Source: Leucobacter insecticola (lineage in GTDB: Bacteria > Actinomycetota > Actinomycetes > Actinomycetales > Microbacteriaceae). From it: a DNA stretch of 64,000 nucleotides. The DNA is taken from contig NZ_CP049934.1 of assembly GCF_011382965.1 (NCBI RefSeq), positions 620,001 through 684,000 on the forward strand, in the 5' to 3' direction. This document shows positions 1 through 8,181 of this stretch, one piece after another; the stretch's first letter is position 1; the number at the start of each line of letters is the position of its first letter. The position numbers and the translations under genes are program-made. A model generated the notes under the pieces. The model worked only from the letters and a program-made list of their open reading frames with translations, had not been told where the DNA came from and searched no databases.

Positions 1-1
1 A

Positions 2-1141
2 CTCGGTGGCTGGCTCGGCGCCGGATTCCCCGTCTCTGCGGCGTTCACGGCCGCTGTTGCGGTGCTCGTGATCGCCTGCCCCTGCGCCTTGGGACTCGCT
101 ACGCCCACAGCATTGCTTGTTGGCACGGGTCGTGGGGCTCAGATGGGCATCCTCATCAAGGGTCCTGAGGTGTTGGAATCCACACGCAAGATCGACACTG
201 TTGTGCTCGACAAGACCGGAACGGTCACCACTGGGAAGATGACGCTGGTCGAGGTGCTTGCTGAGGGTGACACCGACCGCGCTAAACTCTTGCGGCTCGC
301 GGGTGCATTGGAGGATGCTTCCGAGCATCCCATAGCGCAGGCGATTGCCAAGGGGGCAACACAGCAGGTTGGTAGCCTCCCAACACCGGAAGACTTTGCC
401 AATATCGAGGGCAAGGGCGTACAGGGAATCGTTGACGGCCATGCGGTGCTCGTGGGCCGAGAATCGTTACTCGCGGAGTGGTCTCAAAGCTTGAGCGACG
501 AACTGCGGGAGAAGAAGTCCGCTGCTGAGGCGGAGGGCAAGACCGTCGTTGCCGTCGGCTGGGATGGGCAGGCGCGAGGCATCTTGATTGTGGCAGATAC
601 TGTCAAGCCACAGAGCGCCGAGGCGATCGCACAGCTCCAGGCGATCGGTTTGACTCCGATACTTCTGACCGGGGACAACACCGCAGGGGCACGCCGGATC
701 GCCGCCGAAGTGGGTATCGATGAGGTCTTCGCCGAGGTTCTTCCGCAAGAAAAGGTCGACCTTGTGACGAAGCTGCAGCGTGAAGGCAGGACTGTTGCGA
801 TGATCGGCGACGGTGTCAACGACGCCCCGGCTCTCGCGCAGGCGGATCTTGGGCTCGCAATGGGTACCGGAGCGGATGTGGCGATTGAGGCGTCTGATAT
901 CACGCTCGTGCGGGGCGACCTGCGTAGCGCAGTCGATGCGATTCGTCTTTCACGAAAGACTCTCGGAACGATCAAGACGAACCTCTTCTGGGCGTTTGCG
1001 TACAACGTCGCGGCGATCCCGGTCGCGGCCCTCGGCATGCTCAACCCAATGCTCGCGGGGGCGGCGATGGCACTCTCGAGCGTGTTTGTTGTTGGCAACA
1101 GTTTGCGTCTGCGTGGGTTCAAGAGCATCGCGAAGCCGTAG
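2..1141 (+). CDS. copA: Copper-translocating P-type ATPase, C-terminal part (5' end outside window)
   Basis: The frame is open at the window edge, so the N-terminal metal-binding domain and first membrane helices lie upstream. The visible part starts just before the membrane CPC motif ([15 protein letters not shown]), which carries Cu(I) or Ag(I) in P1B ATPases. It is followed by the phosphorylation motif DKTGT, a GDN nucleotide-binding motif ([13 protein letters not shown]), the hinge motif [10 protein letters not shown] and two terminal membrane helices ending about residue 375 of the fragment. The protein would export copper from the cytoplasm using ATP. The CPC motif favours copper or silver over zinc or cadmium, which is established for the family; the exact metal is inferred. 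The next gene is a cytochrome oxidase subunit, another copper protein. Confidence 0.93.
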   Translation, partial: LGGWLGAGFPVSAAFTAAVAVLVIACPCALGLATPTALLVGTGRGAQMGILIKGPEVLESTRKIDTVVLDKTGTVTTGKMTLVEVLAEGDTDRAKLLRLAGALEDASEHPIAQAIAKGATQQVGSLPTPEDFANIEGKGVQGIVDGHAVLVGRESLLAEWSQSLSDELREKKSAAEAEGKTVVAVGWDGQARGILIVADTVKPQSAEAIAQLQAIGLTPILLTGDNTAGARRIAAEVGIDEVFAEVLPQEKVDLVTKLQREGRTVAMIGDGVNDAPALAQADLGLAMGTGADVAIEASDITLVRGDLRSAVDAIRLSRKTLGTIKTNLFWAFAYNVAAIPVAALGMLNPMLAGAAMALSSVFVVGNSLRLRGFKSIAKP

Positions 1142-1230
1142 ACGATTGCGCTCAGGGTCGGTGCTCTCTCGAACGCCTACCCGATGTTGTCGCCTGTTGT
1201 GAGGCTAGTTCGGGCAGTGTCGAATATTCG

Positions 1231-1259
1231 TTGACACCCGTTCCCGCCCTTGCTAGCCT
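1231..1259 (+). promoter_or_regulatory. Candidate promoter for the ctaD gene
   Basis: TTGACA at 1231-1236 and TAGCCT at 1254-1259 are separated by 17 bp, a good match to a housekeeping promoter in actinobacteria (TTGACA / TANNNT). It would give a leader of roughly 180 nt before the ctaD start at 1446. The leader (1265-1445) is G-rich, with a GGGG/CCCC hairpin near 1287-1304; I do not recognise it as a known riboswitch. Otherwise the 304-base gap 1142-1445 holds no gene I can support. Confidence 0.5.
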
Positions 1260-1445
1260 CAAGGCAACCTTCTTCCTTGGGAGATGAGGGGATCGGAACC
1301 CCCCACCACTGCGCGGCAGGGGAGCAACACGGTTCGCGGTGTCGCGAGAGAGTTTCACGGGGCTAACGAAACCACTCCGGTTGTGTGGGGGCCATGGCTA
1401 CGTCAGGTGATCCTGCCGTCGGCCGAGCCAAAGCTCGGAGCAAAC

Positions 1446-3085
1446 ATGAAACGCACCAGCGTCCTCCTCTCCTGGATCACGTCCACCGACCACAAAGTCA
1501 TCGGGTACATGTACCTGATTGAGTCATTTGTCTGGTTCTTGATAGGGGGTGTCCTCGCGCTCCTGATCCGGGCCCAACTCTTCGCTCCCGGCCTCGACAT
1601 TGTCGGGACCAAAGAGCAATACAACCAGCTGTTCACGATGCACGGCACAATCATGCTGCTGATGTTCGCGACGCCGCTGTTCTCGGGATTCGCGAACGTC
1701 ATGATGCCGCTGCAGATCGGTGCGCCAGACGTCGCGTTTCCGCGGCTCAACGCTTTTGCCTTTTGGCTGTACAGCTTCGGCTCCGTGATCGCACTTGCAG
1801 GGTTTGTGACGCCACAGGGCGCGGCATCGTTTGGCTGGTTCGCCTATGCCCCGCTTTCGGAAACGATGTACTCACCGGGTGTCGGCGGAAATCTGTGGGT
1901 CTTGGGGCTTGGTGTCAGCGGCTTCGGTACGATCCTGGGCTCCGTCAATTTCATCACCACGATCATTACGATGCGTGCGCCCGGGATGACGATGTGGCGC
2001 ATGCCGATCTTCACCTGGAACACACTCGTTACAGGGATCCTGGTGCTCCTGGTGTTCCCGTGCTGGCGGCGGCGCTGTTTGGCTTGGCGGCGGATCGGAT
2101 CTTCGGCGCCATGATCTTCAACGGCGAGGGTGGCGCGATCCTGTGGCAGCACCTGTTCTGGTTCTTTGGCCACCCCGAGGTTTACATCATTGCGTTGCCA
2201 TTCTTCGGCATCGTCTCGGAGATCCTCCCCGTCTTCAGCCGGAAACCCATTTTTGGCTATCGCACCCTGGTCTACGCCACTATCGCGATTGCTGCCCTGT
2301 CGATGACCGTGTGGGCGCACCACATGTACGTGACTGGATCGGTGCTGTTGCCATTCTTCGCGTTGATGAGCATGTTGATTGCCGTGCCGACCGGCGTCAA
2401 GATTTTCAACTGGATCGGCACCATGTGGCGAGGGTCCGTGACCTTTGAAACCCCGATGCTGTGGTCGCTCGGATTTCTGGTGACCTTTGTGTTTGGCGGG
2501 CTGACCGGCGTCATCTTGGCGTCTCCAGCGCTCGATTTTCACGTTTCCGACACGTACTTTGTGGTCGCCCACTTCCACTACGTCGTGTTTGGCACGGTCG
2601 TGTTTGCGATGTTCGCCGGTTTCTATTTCTGGTGGCCGAAGTGGACCGGGCGGCTGTTGAATGAACGCCTGGGCAAGATCCACTTCTGGACGCTCTTCGT
2701 TGGGTTCCACACCACCTTCCTGGTCCAGCACTGGCTGGGGGTGATGGCGATGCCGCGGCGCTATGCGACCTATTTGCCGGCGGACGGCGTGACGTGGGGC
2801 AATCAGGTATCGACGGTGGGCGCGATGATCCTGGGCGTCTCCATGATTCCGTTCCTGCTCAACATCTACGTCACCGCGCGGAAGGCCCCGCTGGTCGAAG
2901 TGAACGATCCGTGGGGTAATGGCCGGTCGTTGGAGTGGGCCACCTCGTGTCCTCCGTCGCGGCACAACTTCGTGTCGATCCCGCGCATCCGCTCGGAGTC
3001 ACCGGCGTTTGATGCCAACCACCCGGAGTTGCAGCCACCGCAGCCCGCGCTCCCGCCGGATCACACCGAACCGGCGAGTGTGTGA
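1446..3085 (+). pseudogene. ctaD: Cytochrome c oxidase subunit I, broken by one frameshift near 2059
   Basis: Subunit I of the aa3-type terminal oxidase, which reduces oxygen at the heme a3-CuB centre and pumps protons in the membrane. The ATG at 1446 has GGAG six bases upstream and leads into [14 protein letters not shown], typical for the family. The frame runs about 204 residues to ILVLLVFP and then continues in another frame as [13 protein letters not shown]. Restoring one G in the sequence TTCCCGTGCTGG near 2059 joins the two halves into about 546 residues, normal length. All metal ligands are visible: His in TMHGT, His in WFFGHPEV, the pair in WAHHMY, and two in VAHFHY. No ctaC, ctaE or ctaF lies nearby, so this may be a second, solitary copy. 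The single missing base is more likely a sequencing fault than decay. Confidence 0.9.
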
Positions 3086-3147
3086 TGCGGGGCTCGAACC
3101 TTGATCTGAAGCCCGCCCCATAGTTCGCATCGACGGTGGTGCGATAA

Positions 3148-3873
3148 CTACCTCAGTGGAGTCCAGCCGACCGGGCGCGGGCCGGTGATCGCCGCGCGGG
3201 CACGATCGACGGTCTCCGACCATCCCTGGCCTTCAGGCCCGGCGGCACCACGAACCACCCGAAACCCGACATCTTCGAGCCGTGCAGTGGGTGAGTCGCC
3301 CCTGCGCACTCCAGCTCGGCAACTCCACTCGGGGTCGGCCCAGCCGCCCCCCTTCAGCAATCGATAGTCGCCGTAGCGTGCCGGATCGAGGCGATCCCAA
3401 CACCACTCCCAAGCATTGCCGAGCATGTCATACACACCGAAGGTATTTGGCTGTTTGAGCCCCACCGGCTGCGGCCCTTCAACAGCATCTGCGGCGGTCC
3501 AGGCGATGTCTGGGAGTTCGCCATAGCGTGCACCGCTGCTGCCCGCACGGCACGCGCGTACCCACTCGGCTTCAGTCGGCAAACGGCAGCCATCCGCGGC
3601 GAGATCCCACAACACTTCGTCGCCCTGAACTGCGTACGCCGGCGGTATGCCCTCGGCCTCTGCCGCAGAAATGCACCACCTCACGGCGTCGATCCAGCGC
3701 ACTCCAGTTGCGGGGAGGGGCGCCTCAGCTGAGGAAGCTGCAGGGGCATAAGTGCCCACGGTCACGGGAACCACCCCGATCTGAAACGAGCGAAGCTGTA
3801 CCGTGCGTGATTCGCCGCGCCGTGCGTCGTTGAGATGCACGGCGCCCGCGGGGATCTCGACGAACTGCTGCAT
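3148..3873 (-). CDS. SUMF1/FGE-like domain protein
   Basis: A 241-residue protein consisting almost entirely of a formylglycine-generating-enzyme-type (SUMF1, C-type lectin-like) fold. Visible family motifs are RLPTEAEWVRACRAG, NTFGVYDMLGNAWEWCWDR and GGGWADPEWSCRAGVRRGD, ending in GFRVV. True FGEs activate sulfatases by oxidising a cysteine and use a pair of C-terminal cysteines; here the position of the first is occupied by Ala (GGGWAD) and only one Cys remains, and the N-terminal portion is short. No sulfatase gene is nearby. I therefore infer a SUMF1-fold protein of other function rather than a sulfatase maturase. The ATG at 3873 is the only reasonable start. Confidence 0.82.
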   Translation of the reverse strand: MQQFVEIPAGAVHLNDARRGESRTVQLRSFQIGVVPVTVGTYAPAASSAEAPLPATGVRWIDAVRWCISAAEAEGIPPAYAVQGDEVLWDLAADGCRLPTEAEWVRACRAGSSGARYGELPDIAWTAADAVEGPQPVGLKQPNTFGVYDMLGNAWEWCWDRLDPARYGDYRLLKGGGWADPEWSCRAGVRRGDSPTARLEDVGFRVVRGAAGPEGQGWSETVDRARAAITGPRPVGWTPLR

Positions 3874-3993
3874 GCCTAGAGTTTAGGGCGACTCCTTGCG
3901 TGTTTCTCATCGGCAGCGTGCTGCTTCGCGGGCATATTGCGTGAGGCACACCGCCATCGCGATTCAACTTAGAACACTTGCTACAGTCGAAGC

Positions 3994-4356
3994 ATGCCAA
4001 ACGATGTGGTGGATATTCAGGCCAAATTTGATCTCTTTTCCGGGCACTGGCTCCCCAAGCGAATCGCCCAGCTCAACGACTACGACGTCAAACTCGTCAA
4101 GCTGCAGGGCGAATTTGTGTGGCACAGTCACGACGACACTGACGAGCTGTTCTTTGTTATCTCTGGGCAGCTCACCATTCAATTGCGGGATCGCGACGTA
4201 CATCTCGGGCCCGGGCAGCTCTACGTCGTGCCAAAGGGAGTCGAACACTGCCCACGCGCCGATGAAGAGGTGCAGGCCCTGCTGATGGAACCAGCTGGGG
4301 TTGTCAACACCGGCGACGCGGGCGGTGAACTCACAGCCGTCGTCGAAGATATTTAG
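3994..4356 (+). CDS. Cupin-domain protein
   Basis: A 120-residue single-domain cupin. Motif 1 is WHSHDDTDELFFVISG (two His and a Glu) and motif 2 is GQLYVVPKGVEHCPRA, with its His; together they form the usual metal site in a small beta barrel. Many such stand-alone cupins bind a small molecule or act as isomerases or oxygenases, but nothing here identifies the substrate. The gene is alone: the upstream SUMF1-like gene is divergent and the next gene lies 200 bases away. Confidence 0.88.
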   Translation: MPNDVVDIQAKFDLFSGHWLPKRIAQLNDYDVKLVKLQGEFVWHSHDDTDELFFVISGQLTIQLRDRDVHLGPGQLYVVPKGVEHCPRADEEVQALLMEPAGVVNTGDAGGELTAVVEDI

Positions 4357-4506
4357 TGGTGTGTTGGGATTTGGTCTGGCGTTCGGGCGTTGAATGACGG
4401 TCCCTGGTTTCTCGCTCGATTGACATGCTGTGATCTCGAGCGCTCCTGCAGCGAGCCGCGCTCGATGCGGGCGATCCGGATTCCTCCCCGCGCAACAAAC
4501 CAAGAT

Positions 4507-4521
4507 TCTGCTCTCAGCAGA
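4507..4521. promoter_or_regulatory. Small inverted repeat upstream of the PopR-like regulator
   Basis: TCTGCT and AGCAGA flank a CTC centre, 40 bases before the regulator start. The half CTGCTCTCAGC resembles CTGCTCACAGC in the larger inverted repeat in front of the clpP pair, so it could be an autoregulatory site for the same protein. The resemblance is by eye and short. Confidence 0.35.
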
Positions 4522-4561
4522 GAGTCGCGCCCCGATGCCTGCGCCCCAGTACGATCAGACC

Positions 4562-4957
4562 ATGAGTGATCGCTTGCAGAAAGCCGTTGAAACGCCGCAG
4601 CTCGCGAGCGCGCCGGGGCCGGCGAAGCCGCGATCCGTCGTCTTCTTGCCGCTGTGGCGGCACCTATTGGGTGATGAGCTGAGGCGACTCAGGCATGAGC
4701 GGGGAGAGACCCTGGAGGAGACCGCGCGCCATGCTGGCGTGTCGCCCCAGTACCTTTCCGAGATGGAGCGGGGCGTCAAGGACCCGTCCAGCGAGATGAT
4801 TGCGGCGGTCGCCGGCGCGCTCCGGGTGACGCTGGTGGATCTCACCCGCGCCGTATCTGAGCATGCGCACGGTGCGCCCGCGGCGCGTGCGGCCCAGAGC
4901 CTGGGATCGGCCGTGCAGAATGGCGTGTGCCTGACCGGACTGGCGCTGGCGGCCTGA
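4562..4957 (+). CDS. XRE-family regulator of ClgR/PopR type with LALAA C-terminus
   Basis: A 131-residue DNA-binding protein with one helix-turn-helix domain at about residues 36-95 (LGDELRRLRHERGETLEETA, VSPQYLSEMERGVKDPSSEM), closely resembling ClgR and PopR, the activators of clp genes in actinobacteria. I chose the ATG at 4562 because the family begins shortly before this domain; the frame is open further upstream without family sequence. It sits tail to tail with two clpP genes, which fits a role in controlling them. The last residues, LALAA, match the end of actinobacterial tmRNA tags (ALAA); Streptomyces PopR is known to be degraded by Clp protease through C-terminal alanines. That this protein is degraded in the same way is inference. 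Confidence 0.85.
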   Translation: MSDRLQKAVETPQLASAPGPAKPRSVVFLPLWRHLLGDELRRLRHERGETLEETARHAGVSPQYLSEMERGVKDPSSEMIAAVAGALRVTLVDLTRAVSEHAHGAPAARAAQSLGSAVQNGVCLTGLALAA

Positions 4958-4991
4958 GCGCCGAGCGATCCCCGATCTTCCCGCTGCGCCG

Positions 4992-5585
4992 TCAGCGCTG
5001 TGCGATGACGTGATCCACGAGCCCGTACTGCTTGGCATCCTCGGCGGTGAACACGCGGTCGTGGTCGGTGTCCTTCCTCAGCTCCGCTTCTGATCGGCCG
5101 GTGTGACGCGACAGCACCCCCTCAAGATCGGCACGGATCCGCACGGCCTCGTCTGCCTGCAGGATTAGGTCGGGAATGGTGCCTCGTTGCCCCTGCGTGC
5201 CGGGCTGGTGCAGCACGATGCGTGTGTGCGGGAGCGCCAGTCGTTTTCCCGCGGTGCCCGCCGCAAGAAGCGCCGCACCAACCCCCACGGCCTGGCCGAC
5301 GCAGGTGGTCGCGATGTCTGAGCGGATGAACTGCATCGTGTCGTAGACCGCGAGCATGGCGCTCGGGTCACCGCCCTCGCAGTTGATGTAGAGGTGAATG
5401 TCGCTCGCAGACTGTGCAGACTCAAGGTAGAGCAGCTGTGCGATGGTGGTGTTGGCGACGCCGGCGTCGATTGCGGTGCCGAGGTAGATGATCCTCTCCG
5501 TCAGAAGATGCGAGTAGACGTCCATGATCCGGTCGCCACGGGGGCTCTGCGAGACGACGTTCGGGATCGTGTAACTGCCGCTCAT
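4992..5585 (-). CDS. clpP: ClpP-family subunit lacking the catalytic serine
   Basis: A 197-residue ClpP-like protein, second gene of a two-gene unit; its ATG at 5585 overlaps the previous stop by four bases. The fold motifs are present (RIIYLG, LPHTRIVLHQPGTQGQRG, AEDAKQYGLVD) and catalytic His126 is kept. At the nucleophile position, however, the family motif GQAASMGA reads GQAVGVGA, so Ser is replaced by Gly101, and the oxyanion loop SPGG reads CEGG. It should therefore be unable to cleave peptides alone. In mixed ClpP rings an inactive subunit may provide ATPase docking or shape; that role here is inferred. The frame is open upstream, but that region overlaps the first clpP in another frame. 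Confidence 0.88.
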   Translation of the reverse strand: MSGSYTIPNVVSQSPRGDRIMDVYSHLLTERIIYLGTAIDAGVANTTIAQLLYLESAQSASDIHLYINCEGGDPSAMLAVYDTMQFIRSDIATTCVGQAVGVGAALLAAGTAGKRLALPHTRIVLHQPGTQGQRGTIPDLILQADEAVRIRADLEGVLSRHTGRSEAELRKDTDHDRVFTAEDAKQYGLVDHVIAQR

Positions 5586-6199
5586 CGCCGTGCTCCTGCC
5601 GTCGGGTTTGCCGCCGGACTGCGTGGCAGAATCTCGTCGAAGCTCTGCACGATGCTGTCGATGAAGCCGTACTCCACGGCTTGCTGCGCCGAATACCAGT
5701 GGTCGTGCAGAGAGTCTTCGTAGATCTTCTTGATCGGCTGGCCCGTGTCCTCGGATGTCAGCCGCAGGAGTGTGTCGCGGGTGTGCCGGAGATCCCCGGC
5801 CTGCCGTTCGACGTCGACCGTTGATCCGCCGATGCCAGCGGACCCCTGGTGCATCAGCACCCGCGCGTGGGGTAGCGCACGCCGTTTTCCCGGCGTGCCG
5901 GAGGTGAGCAGAAACTGCCCCGCGCTGTAGGCGATACCAAACACGAGCGTCGAGACATCGTTGGGGATGAGTCGGATCAGATCGCGGATCGCGAGCATCG
6001 CCGGCACGGAGCCGCCGGGCGAGTGGATCCACAGTGCGATGTCTGCTGCGGGATCGGCCGCCGCGAGCGCCACGAGCTGTGTGGCAAGCAGGGTGCCGTT
6101 GTCGTCATCCAGGGCACCATCGAGCATGAGCACGCGCTGCTCGTAGAGTTCGCGCCGATGCGGTTCGGTGAAGACGGGGGGTTTGGCTTGATCGCTCAT
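5582..6199 (-). CDS. clpP: ATP-dependent Clp protease proteolytic subunit (active-type)
   Basis: A 205-residue ClpP serine protease subunit, first gene of the pair. The catalytic triad is complete: Ser92 in GIAYSAGQFLL, His117 in LPHARVLMHQGSAG, and an Asp at about 166 in SLHDHWYS. The SPGG oxyanion loop is intact (IHSPGGSV). ClpP rings degrade proteins unfolded by ClpX or ClpC in the cytoplasm. The arrangement of two adjacent divergent clpP genes beside a PopR-like regulator matches the clpP3-clpP4-popR set of Streptomyces, which is a secondary, tightly controlled protease distinct from the housekeeping ClpP1P2. A 28-bp inverted repeat lies 42 bases upstream of the start. Confidence 0.93.
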   Translation of the reverse strand: MSDQAKPPVFTEPHRRELYEQRVLMLDGALDDDNGTLLATQLVALAAADPAADIALWIHSPGGSVPAMLAIRDLIRLIPNDVSTLVFGIAYSAGQFLLTSGTPGKRRALPHARVLMHQGSAGIGGSTVDVERQAGDLRHTRDTLLRLTSEDTGQPIKKIYEDSLHDHWYSAQQAVEYGFIDSIVQSFDEILPRSPAANPTAGARR

Positions 6200-6240
6200 G
6201 TGCTCAGTCTGCCCCGACCCGCAAGATGGTGCGCCGGATC

Positions 6241-6268
6241 CTGCTCACAGCCGTGCTGCTGTGAGCAG
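6241..6268. promoter_or_regulatory. Inverted repeat upstream of the clpP pair, candidate regulator site
   Basis: Perfect 11-bp arms CTGCTCACAGC and GCTGTGAGCAG surround a 6-bp centre, 42 bases upstream of the clpP start at 6199. The symmetry and position suit the binding site of a dimeric HTH regulator, most simply the PopR-like protein encoded at 4562. There is no U-tract, and both flanking genes read outward, which argues against a terminator. Confidence 0.55.
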
Positions 6269-6386
6269 AGGCTGAGCCGATGCACGCCTTCATTCACCAC
6301 TGTGACCGTATTGGATGTTTCACAGCCTGCAGAATGAGTGCATACGAACTTGAAACTGACACTGTGGGAGATTGTTGACTGGAATC

Positions 6387-7211
6387 ATGGATCAGGAAGA
6401 ACAGCTGCTCAAGATCGGCACGTTTTCGACACTGTCTCGCATCAGTATTCGGATGCTGCGCCACTATCACGAGCATGGCGTGCTCTCGCCCGCCGTGATT
6501 GACCCGTTCAACGGACATCGTTTCTATCGGGCCGATCAGCTGATGCAGGCGCACCTTGTGGTGCAGCTTCGAGAAGCTGGCTTTGCGGTTGAGAAGATCG
6601 CTCAGCTTGCCCAGAGTTCTGATCCTGTCCAGGTGGCTGCCGCGATTACGCAGCAGCGCGAGATGCTCTCCGCTGAGCGTGAGAGGCTTCACGAGCGTCT
6701 GGCTGCCCTGGACCTTGTCAGTATCACTCTGAAAGGAAGGCCAGAAATGACCGATGTAACCCTCACAACACTGCCCGCAATGCATCTTGCAAGTCTTCGA
6801 GAAACCCTGCCAAGCTACGGCGACGAGGGCACACTGTGGGAAGAGATGTGGCCGTTGCTGCAGCAGTCCGGGGTCGCTTTTCCGGCCGGTGGAATCTCCG
6901 GTGCGACGTTCCACGATCCCGAGTTTCGGGAATCCGATGTGGACGTTGAGGTGTGGATTCAGGTTGACGGACCGTTCACGCCTATTGCGCCGCTGGAATA
7001 TCGCGCCGTCGCGCCGCAAAAGGTTGTCAGCGCGACACTCTTGGGCGACTACTCACAGATGCCCGCGGTGACCGGGGCCATCGGTGCCTACATTGCGGAG
7101 CACGCGCTCTCGACCGGGCCGATGTTCAACATCTACCGGGTCAGCCCGGCCCAGAACCCTGACCCGAGCAGCTGGGTCACCGAGGTATGTTTCCCGGTCT
7201 TGGCGGATTAG
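6387..7211 (+). CDS. MerR-family regulator with GyrI-like effector domain
   Basis: A 274-residue two-domain regulator. Residues 6-75 form the MerR winged helix (LLKIGTFSTLSRISIRMLRH, GHRFYRADQLMQAHLV), residues 80-115 a coiled-coil dimer helix, and the rest a GyrI/SOUL-like ligand-binding domain, the BmrR/TipA arrangement that senses lipophilic drugs. It would twist a promoter with an overlong spacer when ligand binds. I prefer the ATG at 6387 over an in-frame TTG at 6372. The neighbouring genes do not reveal a target; it may control itself or a distant transporter. Confidence 0.88.
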   Translation: MDQEEQLLKIGTFSTLSRISIRMLRHYHEHGVLSPAVIDPFNGHRFYRADQLMQAHLVVQLREAGFAVEKIAQLAQSSDPVQVAAAITQQREMLSAERERLHERLAALDLVSITLKGRPEMTDVTLTTLPAMHLASLRETLPSYGDEGTLWEEMWPLLQQSGVAFPAGGISGATFHDPEFRESDVDVEVWIQVDGPFTPIAPLEYRAVAPQKVVSATLLGDYSQMPAVTGAIGAYIAEHALSTGPMFNIYRVSPAQNPDPSSWVTEVCFPVLAD

Positions 7212-7315
7212 TGCTTCGGCGAGAACCGCGGCTCCCTCCCTGCCCTTTTCGTGCGTTGCCAAAGAGGGCGCGAAGGACTGAAGGGTAAGGGAGGCAGGGA
7301 AGTCTCGCCCAACCT

Positions 7316-8077
7316 CTACTTGAGTGAGCGGAGAGCTCGGGAGGTGATGCGTGCAGTCTCGGGCGTAGTGCTTTCAGTGCTCCAGCGGGAACAGAGTTCC
7401 TTAGCCCACTCGGGTGAGGTTTTGGATGCGTCGTTGATCCAGTTGGCTACTGAATCTTGGACATAGCGGGATGGGTCCGAGCGGAGCGGTTCAAGGAGCG
7501 GCTCGCCAAGGGCCGGGTTTGTCTTGAGCGCGGCGATGTGGCTGGCCCAGACGCCGCGGGGTCGAAGTGATTCGCTCGCGAAACGACGGAGATTCGCCGA
7601 TGGTTCACTGGTCCAGGGCGTCAGCAGCGCAATTGACTCTTCAAGATCCGTGACGAGTTTTGGCCGCGCCGCCATCCACACCCACTCCCGGACTGTGAAG
7701 CAGTTGTCGTCAGCTAGAGGCCTGCAGGCTGCGAGCAACGCGGCATTGCCATCGGTGGCGCTGGATGCTGTTGCAAAGCACCACCATCCGCGCACGGTGT
7801 CGGAGGGGTGGATCGCGAGCGCCGCGAGGTCACCACTGCTGAGATGGTGCTTGAGAGCTGAGCCGATCGCGGCCATGCGTTTCAGAATCCCGAGGCTTTG
7901 TGCCTCGGCCACTGCGGACACAAGCTGGGCGGGCGCGTTCGGTATCACCGCGGCCAATAAAACGAGATGATCGATTGCGAGCGCCTCGGTGAGGGTTCGC
8001 GCCTCCGCGTGGCCGGAGTTCAGGTCAGCAAGCTGCGCTGCACCCACCTCACTGATCCTGTTCGCACCGCTGGTCAT
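7316..8077 (-). CDS. DNA alkylation repair (AlkC/AlkD-like HEAT-repeat) protein
   Basis: A 253-residue all-helical protein built of HEAT-like repeats. Motifs typical of the AlkC/AlkD family are visible: HPSDTVRGWWCFATA, FTVREWVWMAARP, NLRRFASESLRPRGVWASHI and the terminal DPSRYVQDSVANWINDASK with a tryptophan-rich face. These proteins excise or recognise bulky and positively charged alkylated bases without base flipping. I placed the start at the ATG at 8077, preceded by GAGGG; an in-frame GTG at 8104 would add nine residues. It follows purB on the same strand but is separated by a strong inverted repeat, so it is probably transcribed separately. Confidence 0.85.
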   Translation of the reverse strand: MTSGANRISEVGAAQLADLNSGHAEARTLTEALAIDHLVLLAAVIPNAPAQLVSAVAEAQSLGILKRMAAIGSALKHHLSSGDLAALAIHPSDTVRGWWCFATASSATDGNAALLAACRPLADDNCFTVREWVWMAARPKLVTDLEESIALLTPWTSEPSANLRRFASESLRPRGVWASHIAALKTNPALGEPLLEPLRSDPSRYVQDSVANWINDASKTSPEWAKELCSRWSTESTTPETARITSRALRSLK

Positions 8078-8110
8078 GCCGCCCTCATTTCGGGGAAGAT
8101 CCACTCCAGC

Positions 8111-8160
8111 GTGTGCGCAGATTGTTCTTAACCCTGATCATAAGAACCATCTGCGCACAC
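8111..8160. repeat. 50-bp inverted-repeat element, copy 1
   Basis: Left arm GTGTGCGCAGATTGTTCTTA (8111-8130), 10-bp loop, right arm TAAGAACCATCTGCGCACAC (8141-8160); the arms pair over 20 bp with one mismatch. A second copy with nearly the same left arm and the same loop length is at 31866-31915. It lies in the 105-bp gap between purB and the AlkD-like gene. It could form a very stable hairpin and may act as a terminator, but it has no U-tract. The sequence conservation between copies suggests a dispersed element. Confidence 0.8.
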
Positions 8161-8181
8161 GCGACGAACGTGGCTGAACCC

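Noticed and set aside
1265..1445. Riboswitch before ctaD
   Set aside because: The leader is long and G-rich, but I could not match it to any known riboswitch core.
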